Shown piece after piece: positions 34,363 to 47,141 of a DNA stretch of 64,000 nt; within the stretch, counting starts at the first letter, position 1; each line of letters starts with the position of its first letter. Origin of the DNA: Ephemerocybe angulata (Eukaryota > Basidiomycota > Agaricomycetes > Agaricales > Psathyrellaceae); the NCBI GenBank assembly GCA_013368325.1, contig JAACJK010000111.1:186001-250000 (forward strand), given 5' to 3'. Position numbers and translations under genes: made by a program. Below the pieces are notes generated by a model that did not search any database, had not been told where the DNA came from, and worked only from the letters and a program-made list of their open reading frames with translations.

Positions 34363-36555
34363 ATGCGGTGGAACACCTCAAGGACTAGGGTTGGAAATAA
34401 GGTTACCCCCGAGGTGCGTGGTGCAGCTTGTGTCGTGTCTGACCCTCATTTTTCAGTCGCATCATAGCTTCTCCAACGGGCACTTGCGGGGTCCATTCCT
34501 GACATGAACGACCTCACCAGGGGCCTAGCACGGGAAGAAGTTTGTAGCAGCCAGGCTATCGATGTGATCTTCAAGTTCCTTCATTCCGACCTTGTTCCCA
34601 ATCTCCAACGAAGAGGCCATGACCAGAACGAATCCAAGGCCTCAATCGACCGGGCATTTAAATGCCTGGCAATGTTGGACTGTGTTTTACGAGAGTCGGC
34701 CACCGACGAAAGTCTCCGGGAAGACCTCATTCAAAACCTCCTCGAGAACGTCGACGGTATATGCTCCTGGATTCGCTTCATCCTCGTTATCCCCGATGTA
34801 GTCCCCAGCTGGAAAGGTGACCTACTGGGGGCCCACAATCGAAATGCGTCTACGCTACAATCTGCGCTCACGATAAGCGGTCGCGTGTACGGCGCCTTCA
34901 TCTCATCATCTGGATTTATTGATCTAGTCCTGCAACTATGGTTTCGGGAAGACGAGAAGAAGGAACTGTTGCTCGACATCGGGGCCCCCCTAGCTCGCTC
35001 GATTCCCAGCCTGTTCAACTACATTCTCCAGAGGGATGAAGGAGTTGACGTTGTTGTACAGCGTGTACTCCAGAGGCGGCTCGTTGCTCGAATGGCTTCC
35101 AGCCTTACCCGTAGAGCGCGTCAACTCAGCGAGGATCCAGTTGTTGCTGCCAGACCCTCCGAGGCATCCAAATACTTCTACGAGCTCACCGCGATCGGGG
35201 CATTCCTTCTGGAGTCAGAAAACGAGGATATCATCAGGACCTTCGCAGCCGCCAACTACCTTGGGGAACTCTGTTCATCTCTCAATGTTCTTTCGGCCAA
35301 GCTACAGAAGTCTATCCCCAAGGAGCTCTACATGAGCTTCCAGGCACTGTTTACATCTGCCGTCAAAGCCAGGACGCACGTTGTGGAGAATTGGGCTAGG
35401 CTAATCGAAGGCGGCGCAGTGTCCCTTCTCGCACGTCTCATCCCATGCTCACCCAAGCACCCGGAGCTTGGACTTAGGTTCCCTTTTCTTAGCTCATGTA
35501 CCCTAGCGTTTTCGGTTCTTCACCCAGAAGTAACCCGAGCCTTACTCGCGATTTATCCTTCTGGGAAGATCCCAGGTCTCAAGCGCTGTACCCCTGGAAT
35601 TACGGGGCAATGGGCCAGTGCGTGGTCGGATGTCTCTAACTTTATAGAGGTATTCCGCGATGTCCAAAACAACGAAGTAACCATCTGCGATAATCCTGCT
35701 GTGAGTTGTTAATTTCCCCGGCCCTGATGTTTCTAGTCTGGTTACTGAATGGCGCTTCCCACCGCAGTGTTATCGCCGCGAAAAGCGAATGCCGGAACAA
35801 GTCGCATCTCAGCAGTGCTCGGGCTGTTCGTCGGTTATTTATTGTTCTCGAGAGTGCCAAGATGAAGATTGGCGGGCTTACCATCGTCTGGAGTGTGGGC
35901 CTGCGCGCAGTGATCGTGATGGTACGGATTGATAAAACTTCTCGTCTACCACAGTTAACGCTAAGGCGCTACACAGCTCGCAGATCGGCGTGTACATGGT
36001 ACCGCCATTCTTCTCGCCAAGCGCATATGACATGGACAGCCTCCCTTCTACGTCTGATTCGGCACCCGGAATGCTCGAAGTTTTGCACGCCTGGATTCGA
36101 ATCAAACGAGCTCCTCGTGAACATCGACTGCAGCGCGGGAACGCCCCAAGTCACCCTCATGGAACTCAAGGAGGTGGAATTCGACGATCTTTGGGAGGGT
36201 ATCAGGGAGAATACGACTTTCTCGCAGGTATACCTCAAGAGCCGTTTTGCAGGGATGATCGACATGTTCAAGGAGGGATCGCTCGCACCGGGCGGGCGGC
36301 TTGTGGATATAAGTCTCCGGTTTGGGAACCATGGTCGTCTGAGTCTGTTGGTTGTGACTGAGCGTGTTGGAGACGCGGAAGGGGAAGAATACAGGCCGAT
36401 ATGCTCAGTCGTGAGACATGGGTATGGCTTTCAAGTTTCTTTCCGATTAGGTCAGTGTGCTGACTATTCTCAGATACGATGCAAGTCTCGACCTGGAGAA
36501 AGGGAAAACATACGGCGTGCAGCTGGAAATAGAGGGAACCTCTGTCGTTATCTAG
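34363..36555 (+). CDS. MYND zinc-finger protein, paralogue 1
   Basis: Five exons: 34363-34413, 34468-35700, 35768-35921, 35977-36421 and 36474-36555. They sum to 655 codons with all phases consistent. A 17-residue first exon ends in VTPE. The large second exon (411 codons) is helical, probably an armadillo-like solenoid (inference), with SIPDMNDLTRGLAREE, NLLENVDGICSWIRF and FGLVLQLWF-like blocks. It ends VTICDNPA, and the next exon starts C and gives the MYND finger: C-x4-C, CSGC, YCSREC and the closing H-x3-C (HRLEC). The C-terminal domain ends in YDASLDLEKGKTYGVQLEI. MYND fingers bind short proline-containing peptides in other proteins; the target here is unknown. The gene is absent from the right copy of the segmental duplication. 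Confidence 0.85.
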
Positions 36556-37375
36556 ACAGTGGTGGATTGTAGGGCGTGAACTTGGCTAGAAATATACAGT
36601 GACACCAATAGACGGACGCATACATACGCATCGCTGCGTTATGCTGCGGCCTGCCGGGTTGCCGTGAGCGTCTATCACGCAATTGAAGGTCCGCTGGCTG
36701 CTACTGCCATAGGTCTTCTCAGGGAAGAGACAGGTAGGGACGACCCGTGTCACTCCCAAGGTGAGTGTAAAGAGCTGCCAGATATGTTTATATATACATT
36801 TCTTACCCATACGGTATAAAATACACAGTAGTACATACTCATTGGACGTCGAGCGGGCTAGGAATTGCACAGTTCCGACCCAATCTGCCGCCTAAGCCGA
36901 AGCCGGGACCATGATCTCTGAAACTACGCTGCTTGTGCTCACCCATAACCACTGTTTCCTTATGGATGTGGTGCACAGTCCATGCACGCTAGGCGGAAAT
37001 CTCAAACCGTGCCAAGCTACTCGGGAGCAAGATGAATACCCGCGCAGTATCGACGAACCGTCTTCGTCAGTTCAAGGCAGTGCTACCGCAGCCAGCAACG
37101 CAGCAAAGATGTCGTTAGTGAGTGCCCAGAATATTGGATACAGGCCAGCTTTCGCCTGGTTTCGGGTGTCAGGAACATGAGTGCTTTGTGTTGGTGCGAC
37201 TCTTGCCAATCATGCCTGGCCACCCTGTGATTTATGACGCTCGATGCCGTACCGTAACCAGTCGCTGAGAAATAAGTATGCTTCTGTTTCAAGCTACTTA
37301 CACCTTCACTTTCATTCATCACCATTATCCTCCTTTGCGTACCCTCTGACTCTTCTATCCTGAACAGTCATCATT
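36556..37375. other. Intergenic, promoter side of the left Zn2Cys6 gene
   Basis: No exon supported. From about 36950 the sequence is homologous to about 46710-47141, the equivalent region upstream of the second Zn2Cys6 gene. Confidence 0.5.
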
Positions 37376-40300
37376 ATGTCGCCAGGCAACGGCTATAACA
37401 CCTCGAATCCCGCTGAGAGTGCCCCAATGAAGAAGCCAAGATTGAAAGGTGCTTGCGACATCTGCAGACAGAGGAAGAGTGAGTACCACTGCTCCTCTCC
37501 CTGTGCTGCATCCGTGGCTTAATATAACAATATAGTTAAATGTATGACACTCCTTCTCGCAGGCAACACCCATTCCTGACAGGAACGATAGGCGACGCTT
37601 CGAAGATGCCAGGGAACAGGTGCTCAAGGTGCATCGCGTACGGCGCGCAGTGCACTCACTTCCGCATGAGCAAGGTACGTACTGTCTACCACGACCAATG
37701 AGGCGAGCTTCTTACCTATCTGGGGTCAGAATAGCTTTGGGTCGGTCGATTCCAGGTATAACCATAATGCATATTGAGCTGACATCAAGAGGGGGCCAGA
37801 TCTATGGGAAGGGTGATTCCGGCGCACGTTCTCAAGACTCTGAACACCGGTGACGCAGCGACCCTTATGAGCCCCTTGCTCGACGACGTCCTCTCACCTA
37901 CGTATCAGCCTCCGACAAACCATCTCCTACTTCACGAGACCATGTCCAGTCTCGCTCAGTACGCCCGGGTGCTTGAGGGTGCCCTTGGGTTTGAGAGACC
38001 AACCTCATCTTCTCCCGGCGAGCTTGATCTCAGACAGCCCTATCAGTCGGATTCGCCAGATACCTCAGTGGATGACGCAGTCAAGAATGAAGAAGACGAT
38101 GTGGCGGCCCTTTCCATCATGGTGGACTCTTTGACGATTGTCAAATCAGCTCTGGACCTCCATCTTCGTGCTCCTGAGCTTGGCATGGGAGATCTCGTTA
38201 AGAACAAGCGACCACAATATTGGACGAGACGACCAGTAAGCATGTCGCCTTTCCACGCCCCATACGGCCACGGCTAACGAGTGACGGTTCTACCTCAGTG
38301 GGAGATACAGCCCGAGAACGTGCATAAGCCCTATGTGTTTCCAGAGCCCCAGCTTCTACGCGACCTAGTCGATGAATATTTTGCGAACAGCAACATCATA
38401 CTCCCTCTACTGCACCGGCCGACGTTTGAGCGTGGTCTGAGGGATGGGCTCCATTTCGTAAACGACGATTTTGGGGGGTGCGTCTTGGCCGTATGTGCGA
38501 TTGGGTCGCTCTACTCTAGGGATCCCAGAGTCCTCCTCGAAGGGTCTGGTTCTGAGCAGAGTTGTGGATTCAAGTACTTCTGCCAGCTACGGCTAGTCAG
38601 GGACACGTTTTTGCTGACGCCCTCTTTATACGATCTGCAGATGCATGTGGTGCGTGCATCATTGTCAGGTTCTTCTGCTATGGCATTGCTCATCAGGATC
38701 GACAATCTTCAGCTCGCAGCCATCTTCCTGCGCGGCAGTTCCGGTAAAATGGAAAGGTGCTGGTACATCATAGGCGTGTCTTTAAGGATAGCGCAGAGCA
38801 TGGGGTTCCACCGCAAACAGAAGAATGGACCCGAGAAGATTACTGTTGAAGGCGAGCTGCGTAAACGCGTATTCTTCTGCCTACTGCTGTGCGAACAGTT
38901 TATGGGAATTATTCTTGGGAGGCTTCCTATGATCATGTCTGCCGAGTAAGTCATCCGTTTCAATACGTCTTATCCGAAACTAAGGCTGAGCAGCTACGAC
39001 GTGGATTACCCTGTTGAATGCGACGATGAGTTCTGGGAGAACGATGACCCAGAGCTGGCCTTCAAGCAATCCCCTTCCCGACCCTCTACTATCACGTACT
39101 TCAATCAAATTCTCGACCTGTTTGCTATCTATGATGACGCACAGGAGGCCTTCGTACGTTCAGCACTCATCCACAATCACAAGCCAGCTAACCGCTGCGC
39201 AGTTCTCAGTAAGGAAGCCTCCACCACCGAAAGGCGTCGCACTCGAGGACTGGAACGAACGGTGCTTGAAGAAACTCGATTCGGCGCTTAATAAATGGGT
39301 GACCGCGATTCCCGTGCACTGTGAGTCCATCTTTCGCCATAAGTACTGACCAATTTTTCGAGCTAATTGATGCTTTGCAGTGCGATGGAATGCAGGTGCA
39401 CCTCATTCCGTCTTCTTCGACCAGTCAGCAGCCCTCCTCTCAGGGTTCTACTGGGTGCAAACTTTGATCCACCGGCCGTTCATCGCATCCAAGATCAACA
39501 CACCACAGTGCTTTGCCTCGATGGCCATCTGCACGAACGCTGCACGGGCGTACATCAGGACCATGGACATCCAATCGAAGAAGGGGATTCTTTTACCCTA
39601 CTCAGGGGTGCGTCTCGGTGTCGTATTCCACCAGGGGAATCTATGCAAGTGCTGATTCGAAGCGTACTAGGTCGGGCTCTACCTTTCGGGGGTCATTCTG
39701 CTGGTGAACATGTGGCGAGGAAGACAAGCGGGGATCATTCTGGACGAACAGGGCGAGCGAGATATCGTCTACAAGTGCGTCAAAATACTGAGGACGTACG
39801 ATCGCGGGTGGCATTGGCCAGGTCGTTTCAGGTAAGTACACGGAGTCGTATTTGACCACGGCTAGTCTCGTAATCCTACGCTAACTATTCATCCTCTTTC
39901 GTAGTGACATATTGCGCTCCCTCTTAGCATCGGATGGAAACCCAGATATCCCGGTCTCCAAACCTCCAGCCGACACCTCCACGACAGAGAATGGGGGAAC
40001 GACTACTGCATCTGCTTTCCCGATGTACGTGTCTGAGTTGAGCAGGTGGCCGTACCAAATGCCACCCGCACCCCCACCCGCAACCAATACCCCCTTTCAA
40101 TCCCTGGTTACCGAAAATCCTATCGCTACTTTCACACAGGATTATACGACACCTAGTGGCCAGTTCCCGACATCGAACCAGATGAACTTGAACCCTTACC
40201 AGACCAGTACTCCATTTAACATCCCTGGTTTGCAGGTTAACGATCCCACATTCACGGTCCCAGGTGAGCGATTGGCGTTTAGCTACTGTATCGACGAACG

Positions 40301-40573
40301 TACTCACCGCCGGCGATTGTTTCCATTTAAGATACGAGCACGTCCATGATATTTGACCAGATGGACGCCGTCGCTGGCGTGCCCATGGATTTCGAGTGCG
40401 TGATCATTTATTTCACTTTGGAAGATCATACTGATGATGTTTGGTGTTGCAGCTGGTCGCAATGGGGGACGTATCTTGCCAACGTGGAGGCGCTCGGGCA
40501 GACAAATAATCTCCAGCCTGAGTCTGCGAGCGATCCCGGTAGAATGGGGACAATGGAGATAGACGTCTTGTAA
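37376..40573 (+). CDS. Zn2Cys6 fungal-specific transcription factor, paralogue 1
   Basis: ATG 37376 opens an N-terminus with a nuclear-signal-like PMKKPRLKGAC. Two introns split the Zn2Cys6 cluster: CDICRQRK, then IKC, then DASKMPGNRCSRCIAYGAQC, giving the spacing C-x2-C-x6-C-x9-C-x2-C-x6-C. The fungal-specific regulatory domain follows: PYVFPEPQLLRDLVDEYF, ILPLLHRPTFERGL, a block around FLRGSSGKMERCWYIIGV, RIAQSMGFHRKQ and LLLCEQFMGIILGRLPMIMS. A later exon has SGVILLVNMWRGRQAG. The C-terminal region is low-complexity (Pro/Thr/Asn), ending MEIDVL and TAA 40571-40573. About a dozen introns. Such proteins bind CGG-containing promoter sites and regulate metabolism. Relative to paralogue 2 it lacks six residues (ERFRRN) after AALS. 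Confidence 0.85.
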
Positions 40574-41150
40574 CTGATGGGTTTAGGATAGGCTGGTAGC
40601 ACGACAAGTCTCGCCATGTAGGCCCGAGCTCAGATGTCTTCGAATTCCCTGGCGCTCTATTCAGATTCTATCCTTGTGCAAGGGGCAAGCGGGGCGACGA
40701 GGGCGTTCATGTTATTTAGCAAACCTTCTCCCGCATACATTCGGGAACTCCCGAATGGATAAGGAAGAGTACGAGTATCTTTCCTGCCAGAAAGGGACAA
40801 GCACACCTATAATCTGCCTGGGTGTGGCTCATCTGCTCCATATCCGGTAGTGAGGAGATGATTGAAACATGCACAACGATACCGACATCCGACGGGCGCT
40901 AAATTCATGGGCATTGGCGATTTGGGGTTAGGGGTTATCGGAATACGAAATCGGGATCCAATTCGGGATACTGATTCGCACAGGCCAGCCACGATCGTGC
41001 TTCGTTTCAACGCCCCTTTGTCTTGAACACACTCTCCACCCTTTCTTCACTACGTGTCTGCTACCAGATAGAGACAAGGACACCAGTATCTCATACCTTA
41101 TTCCGCCAGGGTAGGGGGGCATCCTGGGTATCTTCCTGGTCGCTGCTGGA
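40574..41150. other. Intergenic, end of the left duplication copy
   Basis: No exon seen. The stretch up to about 40985 matches 50670-50885; after that the sequence is unique and leads to the start of the DUF6533 gene. Confidence 0.5.
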
Positions 41151-42883
41151 ATGGTCACTGCAACACCTAAACAACTTACTGCTTCAGCTTGGACGCTCGT
41201 GGTACGTGTCATGTACCCTCAATATATGCCTAATACCTAAGGGGACCTTCTAGATCTACGACTATCTTCTTACCTTTGAGACCGAGGTGCGCAAAAAACA
41301 ATCACAGTTCAGCCACGGGCTTCCAACTCGTTCAGCAGGTCACAACTATCTGGCCATGTCCCTGGTCCATTGGCCTTCCACTGTTCTATCTGAATCGCTA
41401 CTTCCCCTTGATTGACCAAGCTTTGCTCATTTATTGTGCGTTGGTTTTGGCGAATAAGCCTAAACGTGATGAGGTCCTCACATCCAGGTAGTTGATCGGT
41501 CGACCGATAGCGCAGGAGTACGTTTCTTTTCCGGAGACCCACAGAACCTATTCGGCTTACCACTTACCCGTTTATAGACATGCGAAGGGATATACATCAC
41601 CGCAATATGTGGGTGAAGCGATTGGCGATGTAATGGGGCTCACTAATTTACGGCTATACACCTCAAGGGATGGGGTTCGTTGGCGCTGCTGCGTGTCGTA
41701 GTACGTGTATATGTTCCAACTGTGCAAGCCATCCCTAGACCCTGAAGGTATCTTTGCTAGTTATAATATATTTGCACACATGTGCCCTCTGGGGGCGCAG
41801 CCGAACCATCGTGTTTCTTCTAGGAGGCTTCCTTCTGGTAAGTTGCACATTCCCCGTCACTTGGGCACCATACACAGATTTGCTTACTTAAACTCTTCAT
41901 GCCAGGCAATGTTCTCTGTGTGGGCTATCTTTGGAGTGCTCCAAAGTGCCAATATGACCTGTGAGCGTCGCATCTGGAAAGCAGAAGATGGCACTGACCT
42001 TTCGACAGATTTGGGAGCTTTTGATCAACCACTCGCGACCACGCCAGGATGTAGAAAACGGTCCAGAGTTGCGTACTGGCAATTGATCTACACCGCGGCT
42101 CTGACCATGGAGGCAGGTGCGTCTTCTTTTGAGTCGAGCCCCCAAATAGCAAATTCATATGTTGAAAATCTTTTGATGTATCAGTGACGGTAGGATGCAT
42201 GGTGGTTAGAGGACTTCGACACGGTGAGCCCATGCCATGCTTCTGAAATCTTACGGGACGCGCTTTTGACGCTGCCTCTCAAAAGTACAGCAATCAAGAG
42301 ACTCGTGGGTGCTCACGCTATACTGGAATGGTGAGCTTGATGTTCGTCTTGTGTTTATGGACCACTCTCAACGAACTGGTGAAAGGCATTCTCCATTGTG
42401 TCGTTCTTACGCGCACGTATCTTCTGCCCCTTATGCCGGTCCAATTACCTCTAAACCGACGTTCAGTTCTAGGTATTATCAACATAGTCATGATGAGCGT
42501 ACCGGCAATGGTGTGTACTCTCGAAACTAATACTCGGGGATATTAAATCGTAACCGCCACTTTTCTAGGTTAGAGCTGCGGTTGTCCTCGCACCGTAGGT
42601 CCCATCTCGATTCTCGACCACCCTTTTCACGGCCATGTTAACCTCTCCACCGTTCAGCCTCCAACGCGCGATGGAGTCCATATTATGCAGTCGACTAATG
42701 TTTGTGATTCTTCAGCGACGGAATTTCAGTACGGAAACGCCGAGGAACTTCAACGACACTGAGGAATCAGGAGTCACAAGCTCAAGGGGGGTGCTTACTT
42801 CAATAGAAGAGTACCCCAGGCACGAGCTGCAGACATCACGGAAAGGATTGTGGGGTAGTTCTGGAAGACATTCACCACCATAG
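41151..42883 (+). CDS. DUF6533-type multi-pass membrane protein
   Basis: ATG 41151 opens MVTATPKQLTASAWTLV (exon 41151-41201). It is spliced to IYDYLLTFETE (41254-41286), then VTTIWPCPWSIGLPLFYLNR and YFPLIDQALLIY (41339-41435), then a short exon reading FDRSTDSAG. These form the DUF6533 signature. Hydrophobic exons follow: VIIYLHTCALWGRSRTIVFL near 41.8 kb, AYWQLIYTAALTMEA near 42.1 kb, a stretch around PLMPVQLPLNRR near 42.43 kb, and PPFSLQRAMESILCSRLMFV near 42.65 kb. The tail is Ser/Arg-rich, ending at TAG 42881-42883. I did not resolve every middle exon. Proteins of this family are predicted seven-helix membrane proteins of unknown role in mushrooms. It is the intact paralogue of the broken gene at 28-33 kb and runs towards the glycosyltransferase gene. 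Confidence 0.7.
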
Positions 42884-43070
42884 AGTGCTGATACAGATGT
42901 CCGTTTGCATTCTTTCCTGGTTAAATAAAGCGGCGTAAGAACTGCTGGTATATACTCGACTATAAGTTACCGAGTCCAATATATTAGCACCTCCACCCCC
43001 CAGCGAGGTGGATAAATTTTTGATATAAAGTTGCTTAGAACACAAAGTCCTATGTGCCGTCAATGAGCGT

Positions 43071-44946
43071 TCACCAAGAAGCGGGCCAATTCAAACTCAC
43101 GATGTTCAGTGTCTCCCCCTTCTCTCTGTGCAGGTCCACAGCCTTCTTCCTCCAGCCCACCTGGTCTAACTCTTCGGCCTTCGCCTTCCAGTCCGTCTCT
43201 GCCCAGTTGATGAGCCGTTGTCGGAATGCTTCGCGCTTCATGTGCGGTGCGATGTATCTGGGCGGGGTTTTGAGTATGGGCAAACGAAGTGAGCAGGTCG
43301 GATTTACTACCTCTCGATGGGCGTGGCAAGCGCCTTCTGTATTGCCTCTACGAAGCCCTTGTAGTCTCGGGCGTGGACAGTATACACATACCTATAAGAG
43401 GTCAGTCGGGAGATACCCGCCGAAAGAAATGGTGAAACATACGGAGGTCCAGGACCCAAACGTGTAATCTCAGGATGCTGCGTCTCCCACTTCGTCTGGT
43501 TATCGGGATCCGACTGATCGAAATACCGAACCTATGAACACGGTCAGCCTCCAGCCCTCTCAAAAGCATCGCCCACACATACCGGGTTCAAAAACGGCAC
43601 GCCCAAGCAAAGCGCATCGTATGGCGAGGGGCTCCAATTGGGCATCCCAACGCCCAACAACAGTCGACTCTTCCCCAGCTCCCTCAGGAAATCCTCTCTC
43701 CCCATTCCACCAAGGTTCTCCACTTTACCCGGCTCCTCGATATCCTTCCAGCCGCCAACAGGTCGGTCCTGTCCCCCGGGCTTGAACTTGGGGTCGTCGC
43801 CGTACCCTGCAACGAACTTGATGCCCAGGTCCGTGGCGGCGCGTGCGTAGTAAGAAGGCTCCCATGCGGTCGCGAAGTGCGCGAACGCGAGCTCTTTCAT
43901 GAGGATGTAGACGCGGTTCTCACGTTGCGAGGCAGGGAGGGGAGTTTGAGCGAGGCATGATTCTTCTATTGAGTAGCTGGGGTGGAGGAGTGAGTACTGT
44001 TGCATCGGCTGAGAACGACGTCCGTACCCAATGTACTGATAAGGATAGTCTGGCCCGTTGTCGACTGCCGTTGCGATCCAGGGCCCGCCGAGGGGAGTCG
44101 CGTCTGTCGGGGTACCGAACCAGTCGAGTTTGGGAAAGTAGTTCATGTCGAATATCTTCCAGACGGGAATACCGTCTGGGTTCTCGGTGCTCTTGACGCA
44201 CTGGGGGTTGTAGATGCACTTTCCTGGGCGTTCGCCGACAACAATCTATAGATAGTTAGAATCAGTCAAACTTCGAGAATCCGATGGGCGTACCTGGATC
44301 TGTGGGCCGTAAAGTTTATATAGGAACGGGGCTTCGGCTGTAGATCGAAGATTAGCGTGTATCATCTCTATGAATAGGAAGAAGGACGCACCCCATCCTT
44401 CCGTCACAAGAACCGTGTACCCCAGGTCGTAGAACTCTCTGAACTACAAACACCGCGTAAACGACTTCGAACGCTCGAATCCGGCGGCAACTGCTCACCA
44501 TTGCTTCGCCCCTGTCGAATGTCATGTCAAATCCTAAAGAACCATGATCGCCGGTCAGACACGCACCATATAGACTCTCCTCTGCGCCACCCATACCACA
44601 AGCCGAACTTCGTATCGCCAGAAGCCAGCAGGATGATCTTCTCCCTGTTCGGATGACACGGCGTCGTCCCGTTGCCAGCAGCGCATGCGTACATCTCGCT
44701 CAGCTGGTGCATGTTCCAGTGCTCCACGTTGTCGTCCAGCTCCAGCTTTGGCGGCTGCACATCGTCCATTGTGAAAGCCGAGTCGTCACCATAGTCCAGA
44801 ACTGAGTCTCCGGGATTCTGCTTGGACCGGGTGGGACCTTGGATGATGGCGAAGGGATTCACACTTCCGGAAAATTGGACCCAGGAGAGTATAAGAAGGA
44901 ATGTGAGGCCGATTGACAGCAGTATCAGTCTTCTCCAGGGCTGCAT
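43071..44946 (-). CDS. GT18-like glycosyltransferase, type II membrane protein
   Basis: The minus-strand gene starts at ATG 44946 (MQPWRRL) with a single hydrophobic anchor LILLSIGLTFLLILSWVQF. This is a Golgi type II layout with a short basic cytoplasmic tail; an in-frame ATG at 45051 would add 35 residues. A luminal stem follows, then CHPNREKIILLASGDTKFGL. Later exons read NYFPKLDWFGTPTDATPLGG, WEPSYYARAATDLGIKFVAG, GKSRLLLGVGMPNWSPSPYD and ALCLGVPFLNP, then YVYTVHARDYKGFVEAIQ and a helical tail ending at 43071. The G(M/R)P-x-SPSPYDALCLGVPF(L/I)NP block is typical of the GT18 (Mgat5-like) catalytic domain, which adds beta-1,6-GlcNAc to N-glycans in animals. The substrate in fungi is not established. 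Confidence 0.7.
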
Positions 44947-45051
44947 TTTGTTTTCGTCGCGGTTGTACAGTCGTTCGTCAGTATTGCGAGAGATTAGTGG
45001 TAGAGCATGGTGAACAAGAGCGAAACGAGATGTCGGCGGCCCTGTCTGCAT

Positions 45052-45503
45052 TTGTTGTCTATTTCCGTACACCGTATGATGACAAATGCCGAGCGGGGCC
45101 GAAACATCTTAAGCGCCCAGCGAAATCACGAAGTGAGGCCGACAGCTTGCTTCTACTCGGATGCTGCTTGACAATGCTATGTAGCGACCGTGGATACCAC
45201 AGAGGTAGAATTCAGCGTGTACTCGGAGAAGGAGAGAAGCAGGCTGGTAGCGCTGTTATTAGCGCAGATCTCGAAGTTGGGCTGCCTCAAGAACTGGGGC
45301 GATCTGGGACAAATGTGGGATGTTCTCACCCGCTGGCAACATATTTATATCTTTGATACTTTATTTTAAGCGATGCTCATGTTCTAAGTAGAAGTCGGAA
45401 CGCTCGGGCACTACTCCACCCCTCATCTCCGAGCTCCCCTCAATCCCCGTCTCTGTGTCACTGAAGCAACTTTTATTCAGTATCAGTTGCTTTAGTCAGA
45501 GAG
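45052..45503. other. Intergenic upstream of the glycosyltransferase gene
   Basis: No gene seen. The right copy of the segmental duplication begins near 45430. Confidence 0.4.
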
Positions 45504-45516
45504 CCTCAAGCAACGA

Positions 45517-46329
45517 ATAATTCTATTGGGCAACCCCCTTGCCGCGGGGCAACGGGGTTGCCACAACATTCTGAGCCCAAACCTATCGGGCACCTCAAAG
45601 TCTCCTTCCGGCACGCCGGCCTTTGCCGCTCATGCCGGATGATCAAATCAGCTTGGTAAGCCCCGGCAGGCCACTCCGCTCAGGCTGGTCGCACTCCCTT
45701 GTGGATTTGACGAATGAGTAGGCAGAGATTTCGAAAATCTGGGTGTATAGATGCTGGGGTGGCCTGTAAAAGTATGCATGTGGCTCCTGGTGCCCTCAGG
45801 ATGACCTCCGTAAGGCTCAGTGTGCACAGATAGCGGACTCATGAACCATGATCAAAGCACCCAATGCAAAACCGTACATATCACCTCTAGGGTGCGACTT
45901 ATATAGCTACAACAAGCCATGAGAATGACTTTCTGATATATTTAAGCACAGGCCTCAGGCTCTGCGGCTACGCTACTCGGATATCACCAGATATCACAGT
46001 CAGGCGTCAATATTCTCGTACTGATAGCCTATAGGCCATACATACCCTGCTTGCTCTACATAGTGCGCTCCATACTTAGAGAACATATACATATCTACCC
46101 CTCGCCTTGCTATACTTTTTGTGATACCCACTGAGAAAGTACAAGTCCCAAACAAGTCCTTAATCTGCTTCGTGACCCGTGTGCTGAGCGGCAGCAAGTC
46201 AGCGGGCTGCCAATTTATTGATGGCGCTCGGCACGACATCACCAGCAAGGAGGTTGCCGAATAACGAATACTTTCGACGACGTTCGTAACGGGGTTGCTC
46301 GCGGCAAGGGGGTTGCCCAATAGAATTAT
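45517..46329. mobile_element. Non-autonomous TIR element, 813 bp, with 13-bp direct repeat
   Basis: The left end ATAATTCTATTGGGCAACCC has its reverse complement at the right end, and the inverted repeat runs for about 30-35 bp. CCTCAAGCAACGA flanks both sides (45504-45516 and 46330-46342). The corresponding site in the left duplication copy, near 33985, has this word with no element, so this is a filled site against an empty one. No transposase frame is visible. A 13-bp duplication is longer than usual; a Mutator-like 9-11 bp duplication extended by chance is one explanation. Confidence 0.8.
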
Positions 46330-46342
46330 CCTCAAGCAACGA

Positions 46343-47141
46343 CCTGCTCATGCCCGCCAAATGAACTGTCAAGGGGATATTCCGCAAAGGAAGGAGGGAC
46401 AGTCACAATGCAATGATCCAGCAAATGTGCCACTCGTCCGACCCGTCGTTTGGCCTGCCATTCGGGAGACCCCAGCCGCGAGAGTTAGACTCCATCCTTT
46501 ATAGCAGGCAATGGAAGGAACTTGAAGATTTGACCCAACTCTACGGAGCGCTACGGGCGCTAATGCGGGATTTTGCATGAGGTTAGGGCCAATCAACCGG
46601 AGTCTGAATATGCCTGGTGCAATAATGCAATTTGCACCGTGCAAAATATTTCCGTTATGTAATCTCGACGCCCTTCTGACTCGCGCCAAGAGGGCACTGT
46701 CCCTTTGCGATAGCTACAGATGTGGTGCAAAGTCCATGCACGCCAGGCCGAAATCTCAAACCGCGCCAAGCCACTCGAGAGCAAGATGAATACCTGCGCA
46801 GTATCGACGCAGTTCAAGGCAATACAAGCGCAGCAACGCAGCAAACATGTCGTCACTAGGTGCCCAGAAGATTGGCCGGGATACAAGCCAACTTCCAACT
46901 ATTCTCGGATATCAGGACCATGAGTACTGTGGCCTGTAGCTTACTGCAGGTTGCCCTGGCTTCACGGTGAATCGCTATCTCCAAATGTCGGTCGATGCCG
47001 TCACCGGTCACTGAGAAGGATGTTAATTCAGCGCGCAGAGCTTTCAAGCTTCTGTTTCAAACTACCTCTCACGTCTTTCGTTCATCACTATTCCTCCTCT
47101 CTGTGTACGTTTCGGTTCTTCCAGCCTGAGCAGCCGTCGTT
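46343..47141. other. Intergenic, promoter side of the right Zn2Cys6 gene
   Basis: Homologous first to 33990-34323 and then, after a junction near 46695-46725, to 36950-37375. The MYND1 gene is missing at that junction. Confidence 0.7.

Larger units (their letters stand above)
33890..40985 (+). repeat. Segmental duplication, left copy
   Basis: Homologous to 45430-50885 in the same orientation. It begins with the GAGCTCCCCTCAATCCCCG flank, includes the Zn2Cys6 gene and ends with the stretch GGGATCCAATTCGGGATACT near 40952. It differs by carrying the MYND1 gene and lacking the 813-bp TIR element. Confidence 0.85.
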
